A DNA stretch of 17,586 nt from RUG11247 sp050945995 (GTDB lineage: Bacteria; Bacillota; Clostridia; Christensenellales; Aristaeellaceae), in the NCBI GenBank assembly GCA_050945995.1, contig JBMNUA010000025.1, positions 1-17,586 of the forward strand, in the 5' to 3' direction. Numbering within the stretch: the stretch's first letter is position 1; each line of letters opens with the position of its first letter. The position numbers were made by a program, and so were the translations under genes. Positions 1-6,030 of this stretch are shown here, piece after piece. The notes below the pieces were generated by a model. That model was not told the origin of the DNA, ran no database searches, and saw only the letters and a program-made list of their open reading frames with translations.

Positions 1-325
1 CCTCGTCGTTTATGATGCACGAGGCGGTGAATTTGTCGCCGCCGTGCAGCACGCGGTGACCGACCGCGCCGATCTCGGAGATGGACGAGATAACGCCGTG
101 GTTTTTGTCCATCAGCGCTTCAAGCACCACGTTCATGGCGACGGTGTGGTCGGCGACGGGCGTTGCGCGCGCGTATTCGCCGTCCTCGCCGAAGTTATGG
201 GTGAGCTTTGCGCCCTCGATGCCGATGCGCTCGACGATGCCCTTTGCGAGGATGACCTCGCCCTCCATGTCGATCAGCTGATATTTGAGGGAGGAAGAGC
301 CCGCGTTGATGACCAGAATTTTCAT
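1..325 (-). CDS. ackA: acetate kinase, N-terminal part (runs off the window)
   Basis: Acetate kinase transfers phosphate from acetyl phosphate to ADP, giving acetate and ATP in the cytoplasm; it is the last step of the Pta-AckA route. About 108 N-terminal residues are visible. The protein opens MKILVINAGSSSLKYQL, the first phosphate-binding motif of the acetate/sugar kinase superfamily, and later has GHRVLHGGDKF, which matches the family's HRVxHGG block. The start at 325 is the only methionine before the conserved strand and is preceded by GGAG. It lies 15 nt after the pta stop, so the two genes are co-transcribed. The gene is cut by the window edge, not visibly truncated in the genome. Identification is firm. 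Confidence 0.96.
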   Translation of the reverse strand, partial: MKILVINAGSSSLKYQLIDMEGEVILAKGIVERIGIEGAKLTHNFGEDGEYARATPVADHTVAMNVVLEALMDKNHGVISSISEIGAVGHRVLHGGDKFTASCIINDE

Positions 326-340
326 TGTCTTTCCCGCTCC

Positions 341-1336
341 TTACATTTGCGCCTGAACGGCGGTGATTGCGACGGTCGCCACGATATCCTCGACGCTGCA
401 GCCGCGCGACAGGTCGTTGCACGGTTTTGCGATGCCCTGGAGGATCGGACCGTATGCTTCCGCGCCCGCGAGGCGCTGCACCAGCTTATAGCCGATGTTG
501 CCGGAGTTGAGGTCGGGGAACACGAGCGTGTTCGCCTTGCCCGCGACGGGGGAATCGGGCGCTTTGAGCTTGCCGATTTCCGAAACCAGCGCGGCATCCG
601 CCTGCATCTCGCCGTCGACGGCGATCCCGGGCGCCATTTCGCGCGCGATGCGCGTCGCCTCCTGCACCTTGGTCACCTGATCGTGCTTGGCGGAGCCCAT
701 GGTCGAGAACGAGAGCATCGCTACGCGCGGCTCCATGCCGGCGAGCGTGCGCGCGGACTCCGCCGCGGCGACTGCGATGCTCGCGAGCTGCTGCGCGTCG
801 GGGTCGATCATCACCGCGCAATCGGCGAACACGAGGATGCCGTCCGTTCCGTACTCCTTCGCCGCGCATTCCATGAGAAAGCACGAGGAGACCGTGCGGA
901 TGCCGGGCTTTGTTTTGATGATTTGCAGCGCGGGGCGGAGCATATCGCCCGTGGCGTGCGCCGCGCCCGAGACGAGCCCGTCCGCGTCGCCGAGTTTCAC
1001 CATCATCACGCCGTAATACATGGCATCGGCCACCTTTTCGGCGGCCTCGTCGGGCGTCATGCCCTTTGCTTTGCGCAGCTCGTAGAGCGTTTGCGCGTAT
1101 TGCTCCGCTTTCGCGGATGTTTTCGGGTCGATGATCGAAACGCCCTCGAGATTCGCCCCCGCCTCGTCCGCGACCGCCCGCACTCGCGCGGGTTCGCCGA
1201 GCACGGTGACATGCGCGATGCCGGATGTCACAATCTGTGCTGCCGCAAGCAGATTGCGCCGCTCCTCGCCCTCGGGCAGCACAATGTGCTTGCGATCCGA
1301 CGCGGCCTTTGCCTTGATTCTGTCGATCAGCGCCAT
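341..1336 (-). CDS. pta: phosphate acetyltransferase
   Basis: Phosphotransacetylase interconverts acetyl-CoA plus phosphate with acetyl phosphate plus CoA, feeding AckA for ATP in fermentation. The protein has 331 residues, the usual length of the short Pta class without the N-terminal regulatory domains. Landmarks are VLPEGEE near residue 20, LVSGAAHATGDMLRPAL in the middle, and NTLVFPDLNSGNIGYKLVQR and GCSVEDIV near the end, all typical of the PTA_PTB family. The frame is open upstream to 1381, but the ATG at 1336 is chosen because GGAGGG sits 7-8 nt before it and the family starts here. It is the first gene of a pta-ackA operon and has a good promoter just upstream. Confidence 0.97.
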   Translation of the reverse strand: MALIDRIKAKAASDRKHIVLPEGEERRNLLAAAQIVTSGIAHVTVLGEPARVRAVADEAGANLEGVSIIDPKTSAKAEQYAQTLYELRKAKGMTPDEAAEKVADAMYYGVMMVKLGDADGLVSGAAHATGDMLRPALQIIKTKPGIRTVSSCFLMECAAKEYGTDGILVFADCAVMIDPDAQQLASIAVAAAESARTLAGMEPRVAMLSFSTMGSAKHDQVTKVQEATRIAREMAPGIAVDGEMQADAALVSEIGKLKAPDSPVAGKANTLVFPDLNSGNIGYKLVQRLAGAEAYGPILQGIAKPCNDLSRGCSVEDIVATVAITAVQAQM

Positions 1337-1379
1337 ATGGTATCCCTCCGTATATCGGTTGTAAATATTCGCACCTATC

Positions 1380-1408
1380 ATTATACGACAGTCCGCCGAG
1401 AATAGAAA
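1380..1408 (-). promoter_or_regulatory. promoter for pta-ackA
   Basis: Read on the minus strand there is a perfect -10 box TATAAT (1380-1385) with a weak -35 TTTCTA (1403-1408), spacer 17. Transcription would start near 1373, giving a leader of roughly 37 nt before the pta ATG. It lies between the tadA stop and pta, so pta-ackA need not depend on tadA transcription. Confidence 0.65.
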
Positions 1409-1432
1409 GCGTTTAATGGAAACATATCATAT

Positions 1433-1873
1433 TCATCTCCGGCTTTTAAAAAATTGTTCGATGAGCGCGGCGCATTCGTCCGCAAGCACGCCGCCCTCGG
1501 TTTTGCAAAAGTGCGAGAACGCGGGGTCTTCCGGGATGCGGTAGATGCTGCCCGCGCAGCCTGCGCGCGCGTCCGCCGCGCCATAGACGAGCCGCGAAAG
1601 CCGCGCCTGCGAGATCGCGCCCGCGCACATCGGGCAGGGCTCTAAAGTGACATACAGCGCCATGCCGGTGAGCCGCCAATCGACGCTTGCCGCGCGGCGG
1701 ATCGCGAGGATCTCCGCGTGGGCGGTCGGGTCGCGCGTGGTTTCGCGCTCATTGTGCGCCCGGGCGACGATCTCGCCGCCGCGCGCGATCACGCAGCCCA
1801 CGGGCATTTCGCCGAGCGCAAGCGCGCACTTCGCCTGCGCGATGGCCTCGCGCATCAACGCCTCGTCGGACAT
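1433..1873 (-). CDS. tadA: tRNA(adenosine-34) deaminase
   Basis: TadA deaminates adenosine 34 to inosine in the anticodon of tRNA-Arg(ACG), an essential decoding step. The 146-residue protein is of normal length. The zinc/catalytic signature of the cytidine deaminase fold is intact: HAE at residues 52-54 (H52 zinc ligand, E54 proton shuttle) and PCPMC at 79-83 (C80 and C83 zinc ligands). LGEMPVGCVI near residue 20 is also typical of TadA. The frame is open back to 1930, but the ATG at 1873 is preceded by GGGAGGTG and gives the standard N terminus. It is divergent from the Gfo/Idh gene. A guanine deaminase is a less likely reading; the TadA-type PCPMCAGAI context favours tadA. Confidence 0.95.
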   Translation of the reverse strand: MSDEALMREAIAQAKCALALGEMPVGCVIARGGEIVARAHNERETTRDPTAHAEILAIRRAASVDWRLTGMALYVTLEPCPMCAGAISQARLSRLVYGAADARAGCAGSIYRIPEDPAFSHFCKTEGGVLADECAALIEQFFKSRR

Positions 1874-1889
1874 ATTTTGACACCTCCCA

Positions 1890-1917
1890 TTGTATTTTTG
1901 CTTGGGTGGAGTATAAT
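1890..1917 (+). promoter_or_regulatory. promoter for the Gfo/Idh oxidoreductase gene
   Basis: TTGTAT (1890-1895), 16-nt spacer, TATAAT (1912-1917). The predicted start near 1924 gives a leader of about 40 nt containing a GAAGGGCGG ribosome binding site. It sits in the 90-bp divergent gap with tadA. Confidence 0.65.
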
Positions 1918-1963
1918 ATACATAATCCAACCACCATTATATAACGAAGGGCGGTAAAATGAA

Positions 1964-3052
1964 ATGGCGGAGAAGCTAAAGATTGGGATCATCGGCACGG
2001 GCGGCATCGCGCATTCGCACATTCGCTCGTATCTCGAGATGGAGGATGTCGAGATCATCGGCGCTTCGGACATCGTGCCCGGCAAGGCGCGCGCGTTTCT
2101 GGACGAGTTTCATCTGACGAATGTGCCCGCGTTCGAGGACAACGACGAACTGCTCGCACTGAAACCCGACGGCGTGAGCGTGTGCACCTACAACACCACG
2201 CACCACGATTGCGCCATCGCGGCGATGCGCGCGGGCGTGCATGTGCTGTGCGAAAAGCCGATGTCTGTGCGGCTCGACACCGCGATTGACATGGCGAAGG
2301 TGCAAAAGGAGACCGGGAAGATACTGACGATCGGCTTCCAGCCGCGCTACGACCCGAACATGCTGATGGTCAAAGAGCTTGTGCGCTCGGGCGAATTGGG
2401 CGACATCTACTACATACAGACCGGCGGCGGGCGGCGGCGCGGCATCCCCGGCGGCACATTTGTGCGCAAGGATTTGGCGGGCGTGGGCTGTCTGGCGGAC
2501 ATCGGCTGCTACGGGCTGGACATGGCGCTCAACTCCGTGGGCTACCGCAAGCCCGTCACGGTTTCCGCGTATGCGTCCGACCATTTCGGGAAGAACCCCA
2601 AGTATTTCAGCGAATCGGACGCGTTCTCCGTGGACGATTTCACCTGCGCGCTCATCCGCTTTGAGGACGGGCTGGTGCTCGATTTCCGCATGAGCTGGGC
2701 GATGCACATGGACACCATGGGCGACACGCTGTTTCTGGGAACAGAGGGCGGTCTGAAGGTGAAATCCCCCAACCCGCACCTGAACTGGGGCGGCGCGTGG
2801 GACGGCACGATTGGCGACGTGTTTTTGTACCGAGACGTCTGCGGCAACCAGACCGAGACGAAAGTGCCGCTCAAGCAGAACGCGAACAACCGCTTCTACC
2901 TGAAGTGCCGCGCCTTCTGCGACGCGATCCTTACGGATGGACCTTCGCCGATTCCGTGGCAGGAGATCATCTATAACCAGGCGATCATCGACGGCATCAT
3001 CCGCTCCAGCGAGGCGAAGCGCGAGGTTGAGGTCGTCATACCGGAGATTTAG
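1964..3052 (+). CDS. Gfo/Idh/MocA family NAD(P)-dependent oxidoreductase
   Basis: This is a cytoplasmic dehydrogenase acting on a sugar, inositol or related polyol; the substrate cannot be read from sequence. Of 362 residues, the N-terminal Rossmann domain (about 1-125) carries GIIGTGGIAHSH at 8-19 (dinucleotide binding) and CEKPMS at 96-101, whose EKP lysine is the conserved catalytic lysine. The C-terminal alpha/beta domain follows. At the usual D-x-x-x-H position of inositol dehydrogenases the sequence is DIGCY (179-183), so the catalytic His is Tyr, as in glucose-fructose oxidoreductase-like members. The ATG at 1964 follows GAAGGGCGG; another ATG at 1959 is out of frame. The gene stands alone, with its own promoter and a hairpin after it. 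Confidence 0.93.
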   Translation: MAEKLKIGIIGTGGIAHSHIRSYLEMEDVEIIGASDIVPGKARAFLDEFHLTNVPAFEDNDELLALKPDGVSVCTYNTTHHDCAIAAMRAGVHVLCEKPMSVRLDTAIDMAKVQKETGKILTIGFQPRYDPNMLMVKELVRSGELGDIYYIQTGGGRRRGIPGGTFVRKDLAGVGCLADIGCYGLDMALNSVGYRKPVTVSAYASDHFGKNPKYFSESDAFSVDDFTCALIRFEDGLVLDFRMSWAMHMDTMGDTLFLGTEGGLKVKSPNPHLNWGGAWDGTIGDVFLYRDVCGNQTETKVPLKQNANNRFYLKCRAFCDAILTDGPSPIPWQEIIYNQAIIDGIIRSSEAKREVEVVIPEI

Positions 3053-3070
3053 GGAAAAAACGAGAAACCG

Positions 3071-3097
3071 CACCGACCGGATGATATTCGGTCGGTG
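3071..3097 (+). terminator. hairpin after the Gfo/Idh gene, probable weak terminator
   Basis: CACCGACCG (3071-3079) pairs perfectly with CGGTCGGTG (3089-3097) around a 9-nt loop. The following TCGTTGCT is only a poor U-tract, so termination may be partial. The hairpin begins 18 nt after the stop codon. Confidence 0.5.
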
Positions 3098-3100
3098 TCG

Positions 3101-3128
3101 TTGCTAAAATGGATCAAAGTTATATTAA
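3101..3128 (+). promoter_or_regulatory. possible promoter for the RNA methyltransferase gene
   Basis: TTGCTA (3101-3106) and TATTAA (3123-3128) are spaced 16 nt in a short AT-rich island directly before the AGAGGAG ribosome binding site (3136-3142). The leader would be only about 15 nt. The -10 match is moderate. Confidence 0.4.
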
Positions 3129-3148
3129 TATATTTAGAGGAGCGCGCG

Positions 3149-4141
3149 ATGCGAACATTCTATTCCACATGTCCGGCAGGGCTGGAGGAACCGGCGCGGC
3201 GGCTGGCGGAGCGGGTGATCCCCGGCTTTCACGCGCGGGCGACGATGCCCGGCGCGGTCGTATACACCGCGAAGGTCGAAACGCCCGCGTGCGACGGGTT
3301 TACAAACACCTATCTGCAAATCGCGCGCGCGGACAAGTGCGGATCGATTGCACACGCTGCGCGGCTGTTTTTGTCGGATCGGCGCGCGCTGTCGGATGCG
3401 GAGCGCGCCATGCGCGCGCGCGGATTTTCGAGCTTTCGCGCGATGTTCTCGGACGCGAACCGGCGCGTCGCCGTTGAGAAGGTGCATCGCGAGGGGTTCG
3501 AGCGGGCGATCCGCATCCCGAACGACCGCGTGAACCCGGAGACGGAGCTGGTCATCTCCCGCCGCAGCGAAGGCAGCGCGATGCTGCTGTTGCGGCTGAC
3601 AAAGCCCGCGGCAACCAAAAAGGGCGCGCTCTCCCCCGCCGTCGCAAGCTGCCTTGCGTTTCTCGCAAAGCCCGAGCCGAGCGGCGCGTTTCTCGACCCC
3701 TTCGCCGGCAGCGGCGCGGTCGGCATCGCGCGCATGGCGCTGGGCAAATCGCAGCGCATCTTCCTGGGGGACGCGGACGCGGAGGCGGTCAAGCGGCTGA
3801 AAAAGCGCATCCCCTCACGCGCGCAGATCGAGCGGCTCGACGCGCGCAACCTCGCCGAGCGGTTCGCGCCGGGTGAGTTTACGGAGATCGCGACCGACCC
3901 GCCGTGGGGGCTGTTTCGACCGCTCGAGATGGACGCGGACGCATTCTGCCGGGCGATGGCGCAGGGATTCGACCATGTGCTCGCGCCCTACGGCACATGC
4001 GCGGTGCTCACCGCGATGAAGGACGAGTTTCAACGCGCGCTTGCGGAAACATCGCTTGCGCTCGCGGAACGCTATGACATCTTGGTCAACGGCAAGAAGG
4101 CGGCGATTTTCGTGGCGCGCAAAGGGAAAGGCAGCGAATAA
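3149..4141 (+). CDS. TRM11/Trm14-like SAM-dependent RNA methyltransferase
   Basis: A class I methyltransferase probably modifying a tRNA or rRNA guanosine at N2; the exact target is not clear. The protein has 330 residues. Residues 1-150 form a THUMP-like N-terminal half, and the catalytic half has the SAM-binding motif DPFAGSGAVGIA at 183-194 and the active-site motif TDPPWG at 249-254, the form found in the TRM11/Trm14/RlmL group of N2-guanine methyltransferases. The start at 3149 is chosen because AGAGGAG ends 6 nt before it and the next residues, MRTFYSTCPAGLEE, match the family's opening strand; the upstream extension to 3095 runs through the promoter. It is convergent with the aldo/keto reductase gene. 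Function in RNA modification is likely, the modified base is inference. Confidence 0.85.
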   Translation: MRTFYSTCPAGLEEPARRLAERVIPGFHARATMPGAVVYTAKVETPACDGFTNTYLQIARADKCGSIAHAARLFLSDRRALSDAERAMRARGFSSFRAMFSDANRRVAVEKVHREGFERAIRIPNDRVNPETELVISRRSEGSAMLLLRLTKPAATKKGALSPAVASCLAFLAKPEPSGAFLDPFAGSGAVGIARMALGKSQRIFLGDADAEAVKRLKKRIPSRAQIERLDARNLAERFAPGEFTEIATDPPWGLFRPLEMDADAFCRAMAQGFDHVLAPYGTCAVLTAMKDEFQRALAETSLALAERYDILVNGKKAAIFVARKGKGSE

Positions 4142-4156
4142 TCGCCGCCTTTTTCT
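4127..4156. terminator. intrinsic terminator between convergent genes
   Basis: GGCAGCG (4130-4136) pairs with CGCCGCC (4143-4149) with one mismatch around AATAAT, followed by five T (4150-4154). An A-rich run before the stem makes it usable for the aldo/keto reductase on the minus strand too. The stop codon of the methyltransferase gene lies inside the loop. Confidence 0.65.
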
Positions 4157-4169
4157 ATTGCTTCAAATG

Positions 4170-5126
4170 TCAGTCAAAACTTCTCAGCGCCATCGCCTGC
4201 TCGACTGTGATCACCGCATCCCCCGCCTCGCGCAGCGCCTCGACCTGGGCGACGCTGCTCACGCCGACGATGGGGTACACATCAAACGGCTGGCAGGTGA
4301 GGTACGCCAGCGCGAGCGCGCCCACGGAGTGCCCGGTTTCGCGCGAGAGCGCGACGAGCCGATCATACGCCGCCATGTTCTCCGCCGTCATAAACCGCGT
4401 CTTCGCCTTCTCGGAGAGCGCGTTCACGCCGCCCTGCGCCAGTTTGGCAAAAAAGCCCTTCGCCTGCGACGAGAACGGGATGCAGGCAAGCCCCGTTTCC
4501 CGATGAAAATCGTACATCTCCTTGTCCATCTGGCAGAGCGTCGCATCCTCGACCATCACTTGATTGGCGAGTGAGAACTGCGGCTGATTCGCGCAGAAGC
4601 CGACGAGGTCATGCGCCTTTGCATAGTCGTTCGCCGCGCGGATGCGCGCGGGCGACCAGTTTGACGCGCCGATCGCGCCCACGCGCCCATCCTCGATGAA
4701 CCCGTTGAGCGTCTCCATGATGCCGCCGACGGGGCGCGACACATCGTCCCGATGCAGCCAATACAATTCCACATGGTCGGTCATGAGCGCGTCTAAGCTC
4801 TCGGACAGGTCGCTATGTAGGCTCTCTGAATCGAGCCTGCCGACGCCCATCGCGGACAGCGCGGGATGCCCGCCCTTCGTGCCGATGATGAGCGCGTCGC
4901 GGTTTTTGCGCGCCGCCATCCAGTTGCCGATCGCGCGCTCGGCGATGCCGCCCACGCCGCCGGCGAAGTCCCCGTACACGCGCGCGGTGTCGAGGAAGTT
5001 CCCGCCGAGCGCGGCGTATGCGTCTAAAAACTCATTCGCCTGACGCTGCGAGGAATCAAAGCCCAAACCCGTCGAACCCATGACGATCACAGACGCCTGT
5101 TTGCCCAAAAAATCACGGTACCGCAC
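4170..5126 (-). CDS. aldo/keto reductase
   Basis: A NADPH-dependent oxidoreductase of the AKR superfamily reducing an aldehyde or ketone; the substrate is not identifiable. The 318-residue (beta/alpha)8 barrel has the complete catalytic tetrad: D46 and Y51 in NFLDTARVYGD, K84 in IIGTKGG and H125 in LYWLHRDD. GASNW about residue 165 and the late PIVGVSS (NADPH-binding strand) also fit. Start choice: the ATG at 5135 directly abuts the AAAGGAG ribosome binding site with no spacer, while the GTG at 5126 has an ideal 9-nt gap and gives the family-like opening (M)RYRDFLGK. I therefore prefer GTG at 5126. It is monocistronic with its own promoter, divergent from the membrane protein gene. Confidence 0.92.
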   Translation of the reverse strand: MRYRDFLGKQASVIVMGSTGLGFDSSQRQANEFLDAYAALGGNFLDTARVYGDFAGGVGGIAERAIGNWMAARKNRDALIIGTKGGHPALSAMGVGRLDSESLHSDLSESLDALMTDHVELYWLHRDDVSRPVGGIMETLNGFIEDGRVGAIGASNWSPARIRAANDYAKAHDLVGFCANQPQFSLANQVMVEDATLCQMDKEMYDFHRETGLACIPFSSQAKGFFAKLAQGGVNALSEKAKTRFMTAENMAAYDRLVALSRETGHSVGALALAYLTCQPFDVYPIVGVSSVAQVEALREAGDAVITVEQAMALRSFD

Positions 5127-5147
5127 ATCGATCATCTCCTTTATGAA

Positions 5148-5177
5148 AGTATACCATTTCCCGTACATTTCCTGCAA
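5148..5177 (-). promoter_or_regulatory. promoter for the aldo/keto reductase gene
   Basis: On the minus strand: -35 TTGCAG (5172-5177), 18-nt spacer, -10 TATACT (5148-5153), with TGG directly before the -10, an extended -10 element. The transcript would start near 5141, beside the ribosome binding site, so the leader is very short (about 15 nt to GTG 5126). Confidence 0.65.
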
Positions 5178-5222
5178 CCGGAAAATATTTTGACGAAAAT
5201 GTGCCCTCGGCGTTCTCAAACT

Positions 5223-5251
5223 TTGACGGGGCGCATAAAATATGTTATAAA
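5223..5251 (+). promoter_or_regulatory. near-consensus promoter for the membrane protein gene
   Basis: TTGACG (5223-5228), 17-nt spacer, TATAAA (5246-5251): one of the best sigma-A-type matches in the window. Transcription from about 5258 gives a leader of about 148 nt that is AT-rich and full of inverted repeats, before the gene at 5406. Confidence 0.6.
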
Positions 5252-5257
5252 TGCAAC

Positions 5258-5392
5258 GAATATACGGTGCATATATACATTGTTTTCAAAATCAAACGCA
5301 GGATTCCCGGTTGTGCCGTCGTATATTTAAAGTGCATATTCAATGAATATACACAACGAGCATACCGTATATACAGTTGGTATACGTTATGA
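5258..5392. repeat. AT-rich leader with repeated TATACGGT-type inverted repeats
   Basis: ATATACGGT (5260-5268) recurs inverted as ACCGTATAT (5364-5372). GTGCATATTC (5332-5341) and GAATATACAC (5345-5354) form a near-perfect palindrome with a 3-nt centre and one mismatch. ATACC (5362-5366) with GGTAT (5379-5383) adds another short pair. The composition contrasts sharply with the GC-rich surroundings. These could be operator sites or RNA hairpins in the leader; the sequence alone does not decide. Confidence 0.5.
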
Positions 5393-5405
5393 CGGAGGGA
5401 GTATT

Positions 5406-5918
5406 ATGGAGAACATCAAATCGAAAGTTGCCGTATTGCAGCGGGTAAACTGGCGGTTGACCGCGCGGATTGCGGTGGCGGCGCTGCTGATTTCAACGGT
5501 AATTTGGGGATGCATATCCACGTCCAATGCATCAATTATGCGCCGAAAATATACAGCCTCGCGCGACGCCGTGGGCGAGGCGCTGTACGGTTGCATCTAC
5601 ATGATGGCGTATAAATACAACGACGCCGCGCTCGCCGGTGCGGACGTGGAGGGCGACATCATGCCAGCGATGCGCGAATACTACGCGCAGGCGCGCGCGC
5701 TGGACGATGCGATTGTGCGCGCGTTCGGCGAGGAAGCCGCCGTGTTCACCGACGCGCTCATTGTAGACCTCGACCGCGCGTTCGGCGCATATGAGGACGC
5801 GTTCCGCGCGGGGCGGTCTACGGAGGAGGCGGCGCGGCTCATGACCCAGGCGATCGCCGACACGCGCGCGCAGCTCGAGCGCAAGTTCGATGCAAACGGG
5901 CGGCTCGCGATCGACTAG
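5406..5918 (+). CDS. single-pass membrane protein of unknown function
   Basis: I do not recognise this family. The 170-residue protein has a basic cytoplasmic N terminus (residues 1-20), one hydrophobic segment around residues 20-40 (ARIAVAALLISTVIWG), and an extracytoplasmic portion of about 130 residues that is Ala-, Glu-, Arg- and Asp-rich and looks fully helical, perhaps a helical bundle like those of LemA or receptor sensor domains; that resemblance is weak. There is no catalytic motif. The start at 5406 follows GGAGGGAG. It stands alone, with a strong promoter and a long AT-rich leader, next to the Feo genes but oppositely oriented. The last 80 nt overlap a small Feo gene on the other strand. 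Confidence 0.8.
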   Translation: MENIKSKVAVLQRVNWRLTARIAVAALLISTVIWGCISTSNASIMRRKYTASRDAVGEALYGCIYMMAYKYNDAALAGADVEGDIMPAMREYYAQARALDDAIVRAFGEEAAVFTDALIVDLDRAFGAYEDAFRAGRSTEEAARLMTQAIADTRAQLERKFDANGRLAID

Positions 5919-6018
5919 CGCACGCGCGCGGGCAGTCCGCGCACCCGCCGCGCCACGCGCGCGCCGCAAATACATACGCGGCATACAAAACGATGGTGAT
6001 ACCGATCGCCTCGCCCAT
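5839..6018 (-). CDS. FeoB-associated Cys-rich membrane protein (small ORF)
   Basis: A 59-codon ORF directly after feoB. It opens MGEAIGITIVLYAAYVFAAR, a single membrane helix, followed by a short Trp/Arg/Gly segment and a cysteine cluster CADCPRAC (C26, C29, C33). This is the layout of the FeoB-associated Cys-rich membrane proteins (Pfam FeoB_associated), which follow feoB in many Firmicutes and are thought to help Fe(II) uptake. GAGGAG (6027-6032), which overlaps the feoB stop, lies exactly 8 nt before ATG 6018, so translation is probably coupled to feoB; ATGs at 6026 and 6023 are in another frame. The Arg-rich tail after residue 35, with two more cysteines (C46, C53), runs antisense into the neighbouring membrane protein gene. 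Family assignment is by architecture. Confidence 0.75.
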   Translation of the reverse strand: MGEAIGITIVLYAAYVFAARAWRGGCADCPRACASRSRAARLHRTCARAARACRRSPGS

Positions 6019-6030
6019 CCCATCATCTCC

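Noticed and set aside
44..1405. 453-codon open frame on the plus strand across pta-ackA
   Set aside because: It is antisense to clearly homologous pta and ackA, its translation is rich in His, Arg and Asp with no family resemblance, and it has no ribosome binding site; long shadow frames are expected at this GC content.
3095..3148. 18-residue N-terminal extension of the RNA methyltransferase
   Set aside because: It contains the putative promoter and an AT-rich stretch; the ATG at 3149 has AGAGGAG at the right distance.
5925..5942. GCGCGG/CCGCGC hairpin as terminator for the membrane protein gene
   Set aside because: Only 6 bp and no T-run; it lies in the sequence encoding the Cys motif of the small Feo protein and is a common motif in such GC-rich DNA.
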